Positions 58,540 through 64,000 of a stretch of DNA of 64,000 nt are shown here, in pieces. A program made the translations under genes and the position numbers. Numbering within the stretch: position 1 is the first letter of the stretch; every line of letters begins with the position of its first letter. The notes under the pieces were generated by a model. It made no database searches. It was not told the DNA's origin and saw only the letters and a program-made list of their open reading frames with translations. Origin of the DNA: Chlamydiales bacterium (GTDB taxonomy: Bacteria; Chlamydiota; Chlamydiia; Chlamydiales; Rhabdochlamydiaceae); assembly GCA_016185065.1 (NCBI GenBank), contig JACPOL010000008.1:124001-188000 (forward strand), given 5' to 3'.

Positions 58540-60465
58540 ATGAAATACAATGAACACATTTTTGAAACAAAGCGCTGGAAGACGCGCGAAGTGAAGGTGG
58601 GAAAGGTTGGCGTGGGCGGCGATAATACGATTCGCCTCCAGTCGATGACCACTTCAAATACGCGCGATGTTGAAGCGACAGTTGAACAGATCATTCGCCT
58701 TGCAGATATCGGGTGCGAGATTGCGCGCGTAACTGTGCAGGGGATGAAAGAGGCCGACGCTTGCGAGGGGATTAAAAATGGCCTTCTAAAGCGCGGCTAC
58801 GACATTCCGCTTGTTGCCGACATCCACTTCTATCCACCTGCCGCAATGCGTGTCGTCGACTTTGTCGATAAGGTGCGCATCAATCCTGGCAACTTTGTCG
58901 ACAAGCGCGCCACTTTTAAAACTCTCGAGTATGACGACGCCTCCTATCGCGAAGAGATCGAAAAGATCCAAGAGGGCTTTCTTCCACTCGTTGAAAAGTG
59001 CAAACGCTTAAAACGCTCAATGCGCATCGGAACCAACCATGGTTCGCTCTCAGACCGCATCATGAATCGCTACGGAGATACCGCCTTTGGGATGGTAGAG
59101 TCGGCGCTGGAATTTACGCGCGTCTGCCGCATGGTGGACTATCATGAGATCATCTTTTCGATGAAGGCGAGCAACCCGCTTGTGATGATGCAGGCCTACC
59201 GCCTTCTCGCTGCGGAGATGATAAAACTAGGATGGGACTATCCTCTACATTTAGGAGTAACGGAGGCTGGAGAGGGTGAAGATGGCAGGGTGAAATCTGC
59301 AGTTGGCATTGGAGCTCTTCTTCTAGATGGGCTCGGCGATACGATCCGCGTCTCTCTAACCGAAGATCCTTGGGAAGAGATCGACCCTTGCAAACGGCTG
59401 AAAGGATTTTTTGAGCAGTACAGAGGCCAAGGTGTAGCTCCATTTGAAGAGAAGCACCGTACTGTGAAAAATATCGTTCGCCGCAAGACTCTTTTGCGCG
59501 AAGATGCTCCACTCCACCGCGACGGCACCGTTATCCTTAAAATGAGAGCGGAAGAGCTTCTTGCAAAAGAGCTCTTTACAGATCTAGCCTGCAAGGTGCA
59601 GCTCGGTCTTGTTACGCGGACGCTTGCCACTCCTGATGCGCTCTTGATAGACGAGCTTCCCGGAGATGAGAGGTATCTGCAAGTAGTTCAGAAGTTAAAA
59701 ATGGCCGGCATCGGCATCCTCTCGCGCTCGAAGGGTATTCCTGGCGTACAGATAGTAGAAGATTTACAGAAAGCGGCTCCTGGTTCTGCTGTAATTGTGA
59801 CTACAGACCGAGAAGAGGAGTGGGAGCGCCTGGTGCAACTAAAACCAGCTTTCATTCTTTTTGCACCGAAGCGCTCTCGGCTGCATGAGGGGAGAAGATT
59901 TTTTGAGTGGATGCAGGAGAAGGGGATTGAGACGCCCGTGCTACTCTACTTTTCTTATGATTGCGATCCACACGATCTTGTTATCCATGCTCCAGCAGAA
60001 TGTGGAGCTCTTCTCGCAGATGGCCTTGGTGAGGGGATCGTATTAGATACACCGCATGAGAGTAGTTTCATCAGAGGTCTTAGCTTTAACATTCTTCAAG
60101 CTGTCAGAATGCGGACCTCTAAAACTGAGTTTATCTCTTGTCCGGGCTGCGGCCGCACCCTGTTTGAACTGCAAGCCGTGACAAAACGCATCCGCGAGAA
60201 GACCTCGCACCTTCCAGGCGTTAAGATCGCCATCATGGGGTGTATCGTCAATGGACCTGGAGAGATGGCGGACGCCGACTTTGGATATGTAGGATCCAAA
60301 AAAGGGAAGATCGATCTCTACGTAGGAAAGACCTGCGTTGAAAGAGATATCGACTTTGCAAACGCAGATGAGAGGCTCATCGATCTCATTAAAGCGCACG
60401 GAAGATGGGTAGAACCGGAGAGCACAACCAGTGAAGTTGAAACATCAGCAGCCAAAAACTTATAA
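58540..60465 (+). CDS. ispG: 4-hydroxy-3-methylbut-2-en-1-yl diphosphate synthase, long form
   Basis: Penultimate MEP-pathway enzyme, reducing MEcPP to HMBPP with a 4Fe-4S cluster. I start at ATG 58540 (MKYNEHIFETKRWKTREVKV), giving 641 residues. The TIM-barrel part occupies about 1-290 (LQSMTTSNTRDVEATVEQI, VADIHFYPPAAMR, KVRINPGNFVDKRA). An inserted domain of about 230 residues follows, as in chlamydial, Bacteroidetes and plant enzymes, then the reductase-like end with cluster Cys in ISCPGCGRTLF and IAIMGCIVNGPGEM. Confidence 0.95.
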   Translation: MKYNEHIFETKRWKTREVKVGKVGVGGDNTIRLQSMTTSNTRDVEATVEQIIRLADIGCEIARVTVQGMKEADACEGIKNGLLKRGYDIPLVADIHFYPPAAMRVVDFVDKVRINPGNFVDKRATFKTLEYDDASYREEIEKIQEGFLPLVEKCKRLKRSMRIGTNHGSLSDRIMNRYGDTAFGMVESALEFTRVCRMVDYHEIIFSMKASNPLVMMQAYRLLAAEMIKLGWDYPLHLGVTEAGEGEDGRVKSAVGIGALLLDGLGDTIRVSLTEDPWEEIDPCKRLKGFFEQYRGQGVAPFEEKHRTVKNIVRRKTLLREDAPLHRDGTVILKMRAEELLAKELFTDLACKVQLGLVTRTLATPDALLIDELPGDERYLQVVQKLKMAGIGILSRSKGIPGVQIVEDLQKAAPGSAVIVTTDREEEWERLVQLKPAFILFAPKRSRLHEGRRFFEWMQEKGIETPVLLYFSYDCDPHDLVIHAPAECGALLADGLGEGIVLDTPHESSFIRGLSFNILQAVRMRTSKTEFISCPGCGRTLFELQAVTKRIREKTSHLPGVKIAIMGCIVNGPGEMADADFGYVGSKKGKIDLYVGKTCVERDIDFANADERLIDLIKAHGRWVEPESTTSEVETSAAKNL

Positions 60466-61357
60466 CCAGAAGTTCTTTTCTGGTGCTTTTTTTATCGTTG
60501 CAACAGGTCTAGTTTTCCATTTATATACCCACTATGGCCACTCCTATTCCGCTCAGGTGCAGAAGGGTTCTCAGATCTCACTTGCTGAGATCTGCCAGCA
60601 TCAGATGCCTCTGGCAGCAGATCTTACTGCCTATGATTTCCTCGAAAAGACGAAAGAGATGACGCTGGCTGGCAGATCCAATGCTAAGCCTGAAATCCTC
60701 TCTCTCATCGACGAGGTTCAGAAGACGGGATTTGTAATGAGGAGAGGCAAAGACGCAGATGTCAGGCCTCCGTTTGTCGGGGCTCAGGCTGAGATTGAAC
60801 GCGTTCTATCCTACTTGTTCGATCAGAAAGAGATCATTCATCTTGTGGGAGTGATCCACACGCCCATGCCCGCTACACCGCTCTGTACAGCTGGCGAGAT
60901 CTCCTCTTCTCTTGTCGCTCCTTCACTAGAGGGGGATGAGAAGAGGCTCTACACCGTGAAGGAGCGCCCTGGGATCATTCGCGACTATCTCAGCAAAGGT
61001 GGAATCCTCTACATCGTCTATCCCGAAGGCGGGCGTGAGAAGAGAAGTTTAGATCAGCTTAAGATCTACGACGCTGAAAGAGCAAAATATCCCCACACCC
61101 TTATCGACCAGGCTCTCAGCTGCTCTCAAATGGACAAAGAGATGGTTGGCGCCACCTACTTTTTCAAAACAGCGAGAAGTGGCTGGTTCTCTTTTTCAAT
61201 CATGTCTACTCAAGCTAATGCTCCTACAGACGACATCCCCTGGGCGATCTGGTTTGGAAGTCTAAAGCACCCCAAGGTGCGTGAACGCGCTGAAAGCCTG
61301 CTCAGCTACCTCTCGACAGAGGATGGCCCCGATATCTCCTCCCAGCTCTTCAACTGA
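60431..61357 (+). CDS. Unknown membrane-anchored protein following ispG
   Basis: 308 residues if the GTG at 60431 is the start; it overlaps ispG by 35 bases and has GGAG 10 bases before it. One N-terminal membrane segment (about 15-37, FFSGAFFIVATGLVFHLYTH) leaves the remainder outside the cytoplasm. Regions such as SLIDEVQKTGFVMRRGKDAD and GGILYIVYPEGGREKRSLDQ look well-ordered, but I recognise no domain. Following ispG closely suggests shared transcription. Confidence 0.65.
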   Translation: MKLKHQQPKTYNQKFFSGAFFIVATGLVFHLYTHYGHSYSAQVQKGSQISLAEICQHQMPLAADLTAYDFLEKTKEMTLAGRSNAKPEILSLIDEVQKTGFVMRRGKDADVRPPFVGAQAEIERVLSYLFDQKEIIHLVGVIHTPMPATPLCTAGEISSSLVAPSLEGDEKRLYTVKERPGIIRDYLSKGGILYIVYPEGGREKRSLDQLKIYDAERAKYPHTLIDQALSCSQMDKEMVGATYFFKTARSGWFSFSIMSTQANAPTDDIPWAIWFGSLKHPKVRERAESLLSYLSTEDGPDISSQLFN

Positions 61358-61373
61358 TTAACAGAATAGAGGC

Positions 61374-61506
61374 TTCTTTTTTGGAGTGCGGCGACTCGGC
61401 GCCGCTTTTTCTTAAAATCGACTTGTCGATTTTTTTAGCAGGTAAGAGAGATCGCCAGGTCGATCCCGAGAAAAGCGGCGCCGAGTCGCCGCACTCCAAA
61501 AAAGAA
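61374..61506. repeat. Palindromic repeat, family A, copy 3 (perfect arms)
   Basis: Perfect 36-base terminal inverted repeats, beginning TTCTTTTTTGGAGTGCGGCG. This is the best-preserved family A copy in the window. The centre contains AAATCGACTTGTCGATTT, a further hairpin. It follows the stop of the unknown gene after ispG by 16 bases and precedes the small-RNA promoter by about 55 bases. Confidence 0.9.
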
Positions 61507-61560
61507 ACTCTTTCCCCTGAGTAAAATATTTAAGTTATTGAGGTAGAGCAGGTTGTGGAT

Positions 61561-61589
61561 TTGGGGGCTGTTCAAATAAATAGTATAAT
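61561..61589 (+). promoter_or_regulatory. Sigma-66/70-type promoter for a small RNA
   Basis: -10 TATAAT is perfect at 61584-61589; -35 TTGGGG at 61561-61566 has a 17-base spacer. A start at about 61595-61598 would follow. Next downstream on this strand is not a gene but a structured segment ending in a terminator. Confidence 0.6.
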
Positions 61590-61595
61590 GTTATA

Positions 61596-61797
61596 TTAAA
61601 GGTAGAGAGGGGTAGGACCCCTCGAGAGAAGCTGTCTTCCGAGGCCCGTGAGGCGCCAAGGAGTTCTCAAGGTACCAAGGCCTCTAATAGAGGAAAAGGG
61701 ATTTAGGGTGTAGCGTAATTGGCAGCCCTTCATCCATCAGTTTGAGAAAAAGATAGCTTCAGACCCTCCAGCCAGTAAGATGGCGGAGGGTTTTTTT
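61596..61797 (+). ncRNA. Candidate structured small RNA, about 200 nt
   Basis: It lies in a 454-base gene-free stretch, between a clear promoter and a clear terminator. Pairing seen by eye: hairpin GAGGGG/CCCCTC (61607-61623); a long-range 9-base-pair helix GAAGCTGTC (61628-61636) with GATAGCTTC (61752-61760); hairpin CCTCT/AGAGG (61681-61693); hairpin GGAT..AGGG/CCCT..ATCC (61699-61735). This is a closed multibranch fold. It does not match the SRP RNA, tmRNA or RNase P RNA signatures I know. A 6S-like role is possible by size only. Confidence 0.6.
61763..61797 (+). terminator. Rho-independent terminator of the small RNA
   Basis: Stem ACCCTCC-A-GCCA, loop GTAAGA, TGGC-GGAGGGT, followed by seven T (61791-61797). 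Eleven base pairs with a single bulged A. The opposite strand has no T-run, so it acts on plus-strand transcripts. Confidence 0.88.
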
Positions 61798-61811
61798 ATG
61801 CCCAGAAAAAC

Positions 61812-63224
61812 CTAACCTTTACGCACCCAGTGAGGCTTGCGGAACTGGTAGATGATCAGGGGAATAGCGATCATGACCAGAAGTCCTACGATAAGAAAGC
61901 CCTCATAAAAGAAGAGGCTTCCCACATCTAGCTGAGAGGGTGGCACGAATGCGAGGAAGATCGCAAAGAGGCTAGCGAGAATTCCAATCGAGGCAAAAAA
62001 CCACATTCCCTTTGTTTTCCATGGAATTTCGTAGACCCGCGGAACGTGCGGCTTAGAGTAGCGCAAGCGGATAGCTGCGATAAACATCAGCACATACATC
62101 ACCAGATAGCTTTGCGCGCTGAGAGCGCTGAGCAGCCAGTAGGAGCTGCTAAGCGAAGGCATAAACAAAAAGGCGCAAGAGGTGATGCTGACGATGATCG
62201 CCTGAAATAGAAGGAGGTGAGTCGGAGTTCCATGGCTGTTTTGATTCTGAAAGAAGGGAGGTAGATTTCCGTGTATGGAGGTTGCATGAAGTCCTTTTAC
62301 CGGGCCTACTATCCATGAGTTTACCTCCGCTATAGCTCCGAGAATTAGAAGAGCGCCAATACCAGGAAGGATCCATCCGAGTTTATACGACTCGAAGAAG
62401 ACCTTAAATGCATCCATAAGCCCTGCTACAAGACTAATCTGCTCCTTTGGGATTACTGTTGCGATTGCAAGAGAGCCCAGTAGAAAGAGAGCAAAAGTAA
62501 TAATAGCAGAGAGGAGGATAGCGCGAGGGTAGTTTTTTTGAGGTTTTTCTACCTCACCCGCAAAAGCTGCGGTCACTTCAAGTCCCGCAAAAGCAAGAAA
62601 AAGCCCTGCAAGAAAGACGAGATTTCCGAGACTAGAGAGGTCGGGAATAAGAGATTCAGCATTGAATTTGATCTGTGCTGGCTGATCACCCATCAGCCAG
62701 GTTAATCCAAGGCCGATGATGAAAATTCCAGGTGCAATCGTGCCGAGGATTACGCCAAGAGTGCTAAAAAGACTCGATGTGCGTATTCCGAGATAGTTTA
62801 GTAGAGTCATTCCCCAGAAACATCCAAGTATTACTGAGAGGACGTATACTTTATTGTGAGCGAGTGAGGGGCTGACAATATAGGCAAATGTAGCAGCGAC
62901 GAAGGAGAGGATAACCGGATACCATGCGACGTTGTGCACCCACTGCATCCAGATTCCAAAAAAGCCCCAGCGGTCGCCTAATGCTTCTCTAATCCATATG
63001 TAGATACCGCCGCTTTTAGGCCAGCCAGTTGCAAGTTCTGCAGAGACAAGCGCGCAGGGAACTAAAAAGAAGAGAGCGACAACTGCGAAGAAGAAGATAA
63101 TGCTCAGACCATATTCTGCAACGAGAGGCAGATTTCTAAGGCTGGCCATAATAGAGACGTTTAGCATTGCCAGTACGAAGACACTTACAACGCGTCTCTT
63201 ATTGGATTTTGCAGGTTCGTGCAT
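61812..63224 (-). CDS. Amino-acid permease, APC superfamily (GadC-like)
   Basis: 470 residues with about twelve membrane helices. N-terminal VSVFVLAMLNVSIMASLRNL and GWPKSGGIYIWIREALGDRWG match the APC/glutamate-GABA antiporter-like group, as do FAGLEVTAAFAGEVEKPQKN and VIPKEQISLVAGLMDAFKVF. AGGAG lies 6 bases before the ATG. The substrate cannot be fixed. Import or exchange of host amino acids would fit an intracellular life and could feed sdaA. Confidence 0.88.
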   Translation of the reverse strand: MHEPAKSNKRRVVSVFVLAMLNVSIMASLRNLPLVAEYGLSIIFFFAVVALFFLVPCALVSAELATGWPKSGGIYIWIREALGDRWGFFGIWMQWVHNVAWYPVILSFVAATFAYIVSPSLAHNKVYVLSVILGCFWGMTLLNYLGIRTSSLFSTLGVILGTIAPGIFIIGLGLTWLMGDQPAQIKFNAESLIPDLSSLGNLVFLAGLFLAFAGLEVTAAFAGEVEKPQKNYPRAILLSAIITFALFLLGSLAIATVIPKEQISLVAGLMDAFKVFFESYKLGWILPGIGALLILGAIAEVNSWIVGPVKGLHATSIHGNLPPFFQNQNSHGTPTHLLLFQAIIVSITSCAFLFMPSLSSSYWLLSALSAQSYLVMYVLMFIAAIRLRYSKPHVPRVYEIPWKTKGMWFFASIGILASLFAIFLAFVPPSQLDVGSLFFYEGFLIVGLLVMIAIPLIIYQFRKPHWVRKG

Positions 63225-63406
63225 AGCTTTCTCCTGTTCTTTATGGTCTTTGTAATGAACTGAGAGAAAGATGTGAAGATATTTCTTAAGTCTTTTAAAA
63301 TTAGCTAGATGAGCATAAGTATTAAAAAATACTTTAATTTTTTCAGCAAAAGAGTAGAGTGGGGACGAAGGCGGTAGTAGCCTTTTAACAGAACATCAGG
63401 AGAACC

Positions 63407-63541
63407 ATGAAACAGAACAAGAATCCTCAGCAGCCTGCACAGCCTGCTCCTAAGCAGCCAATGCAACAGCAACAACAGCAACAGCAGAAAGGCCAGCCAT
63501 GGCAGAAGCAGCAACCTCAGAATCCAGAAAGAAAACGCTAG
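63407..63541 (+). CDS. 44-residue Gln/Pro-rich protein
   Basis: MKQNKNPQQPAQPAPKQPMQ then a run of seven more Gln, ending RKR. CAGGAG lies before the ATG and a strong terminator starts 23 bases after the stop, so the unit is complete and probably expressed. Low complexity, basic, no membrane segment. No family recognised. The 182-base gap before it (63225-63406) is AT-rich and must hold its promoter and that of the divergent permease; I could not assign hexamers. Confidence 0.6.
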   Translation: MKQNKNPQQPAQPAPKQPMQQQQQQQQKGQPWQKQQPQNPERKR

Positions 63542-63564
63542 ACTCTAGTTGTTGAAATATTAAA

Positions 63565-63595
63565 GCGAGCAGATCTTCTGCTCGCTTTTTCTTTT
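63565..63595 (+). terminator. Rho-independent terminator after the Gln-rich gene
   Basis: Perfect stem GCGAGCAGA / TCTGCTCGC with loop TCT (63565-63585), followed by TTTTTCTTTT. Ends the 44-residue protein transcript. Confidence 0.92.
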
Positions 63596-63888
63596 GTAAT
63601 TTCATCAAATAAATCCCGTTTTAAGTTCGAAAGTTCAATAATTCAAAAAGTTTTTTACTTAAAAATAAAAAATTTTTTTCAGTTTGAAATAGTGTAAAAA
63701 ACCCCTCCACAATGCATATAAGCAGGAATTTTGATTTTTTAAAAAACTCTAAAAATTATAAACAAATAAAAAATATTTTATTTTTAATTCGTCTATTTGT
63801 ATATTGAAGGTATGAGAAGGAAATGACTTTTAGGGTTGTATCCTAAATTAAATGTCTCCTCTCATCTATGATAACAAGGAGAAAAGTC
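63596..63888 (+). promoter_or_regulatory. Long AT-rich leader/promoter region of the histone-like gene
   Basis: 293 bases, very rich in A/T, with many A- and T-tracts that would be curved. TATATT near 63800 and TTGTAT just before it are possible promoter parts. AAGGAAATGACTTTTAGGG... near 63820 contains a 7-codon open frame (MTFRVVS) with a ribosome site, possibly chance. AAGGAG lies 8 bases before the histone-like ATG. No gene otherwise. Confidence 0.35.
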
Positions 63889-63999
63889 ATGGCAAAAAGA
63901 AAAGCTTCTAAGAAAACAGCTCGCAAATCTTCTGCTAAGAAGAGAGCTCCAGCTCGTCGCAAGACTTCTGCTCGCAGAAAGTCTTCTGCACGTAAGTAA
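63889..63999 (+). CDS. Small histone H1-like DNA-binding protein (Hc-type)
   Basis: 36 residues: MAKRKASKKTARKSSAKKRA then PARRKTSARRKSSARK. Composed almost only of Lys, Arg, Ser, Ala and Thr in SSAKK/TSARRK-like repeats, as in the C-terminal tail of chlamydial Hc2 and other eukaryotic-H1-like bacterial proteins. Much shorter than Hc2 (over 160 residues in Chlamydia). Likely binds and compacts DNA, possibly during the switch to elementary bodies. The stop is at the last bases of the window. Confidence 0.75.
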   Translation: MAKRKASKKTARKSSAKKRAPARRKTSARRKSSARK

Positions 64000-64000
64000 T

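Noticed and set aside
58501..58657. Upstream extension of the M48 peptidase
   Set aside because: The internal ATG at 58501 begins a clear lipoprotein signal peptide. The extension would run through the ispG start region.
59238..59630. Minus-strand open frame of 130 codons
   Set aside because: Antisense to ispG. Low-quality composition rich in Ser/Arg.
61699..61735. tRNA-like stretch GGTGTAGCGTAATTGGCAGC
   Set aside because: It looks like a D-arm, but no anticodon arm, T-arm or CCA-compatible acceptor pairing follows. Better explained as a hairpin of the small RNA.
63305..63514. Minus-strand Leu-rich frame of 69 codons
   Set aside because: It is the complement of the CAG/CAA-rich Gln gene. 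The plus-strand frame has a ribosome site and terminator, the minus one neither.

Overview
The window is a dense bacterial chromosome segment that I assign to the phylum Chlamydiota. The evidence is gene content and order: gyrA-tmk-holB, tpiA/xseA-xseB-dxs, a CBS-domain protein next to ybeY with two tiny basic proteins (one of the Chlamydiae/Verrucomicrobia small basic protein type), lolD-lolE-rpmG, pyrG-ruvX-zwf-pgl, the long form of ispG, and a lysine/arginine/serine-rich histone-H1-like protein at the right end. The large amount of lineage-specific sequence and the extra metabolic genes (L-serine dehydratase, galE, ugd, an OpcA-like protein) suggest an environmental, amoeba-associated type rather than Chlamydia itself. 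I cannot fix the family. This placement is inference from recognised families, not a database result.

Layout. 1-3216: the 3' part of gyrA, then tmk and holB. 3362-5391: a lineage-specific gene pair with hydrophobic Cys-rich segments. 5479-9656 (minus): nadK-dxs-xseB-xseA, diverging from tpiA-secG-def (9680-11261). 11479-15332 (minus): lptD and a secreted HEAT-repeat protein. 15505-19285 (plus): three tandem unknown genes that share a Trp-rich repeat module. 19430-31869: a DUF3604-like protein, a CBS protein, ybeY, two tiny proteins, two DUF502 proteins, rnr, a transglutaminase-like protein, folD, an inositol-phosphatase-like gene and an MreD-like gene, then divergently a sugar transferase and galE. 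32041-36830 (minus): a prenyl synthase, ugd, lolD, lolE and rpmG. 36944-46188: a cyclase-family enzyme, a secreted Ala/Lys-rich protein, tsaD, terC, the oxidative pentose phosphate set pgl-opcA-zwf, ruvX and pyrG. 46306-50982: sdaA, PPi-dependent phosphofructokinase, a metallo-beta-lactamase-fold protein and a methyltransferase, tightly packed. 51046-56260: five tandem paralogues of an unknown membrane-associated family. 56249-61357: an unknown gene, an M48 lipoprotein peptidase with TPRs, ispG and an unknown protein. 61374-63999: a palindromic element, a candidate small RNA of about 200 nt with its own promoter and terminator, an amino-acid permease, a 44-residue Gln/Pro-rich protein and the histone-like protein.

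How the genes work together. Housekeeping genes cover replication (gyrA, tmk, holB), isoprenoids (dxs, ispG, prenyl synthase), the NADPH-generating pentose phosphate branch (zwf, OpcA-like, pgl, with nadK supplying NADP), glycolysis by a PPi enzyme, envelope biogenesis (lptD, lolDE, secG, galE/ugd/sugar transferase) and RNA processing (rnr, ybeY). Interspersed are at least four families of palindromic, MITE-like repeats. In three places these run into the 3' end of a gene (lolD, galE, ruvX).

The best candidates for undescribed biology are the two tandem unknown families (15505-19285 and 51046-56260) and the structured RNA at about 61596-61797. No tRNA, rRNA, CRISPR array, transposase or prophage gene was found.
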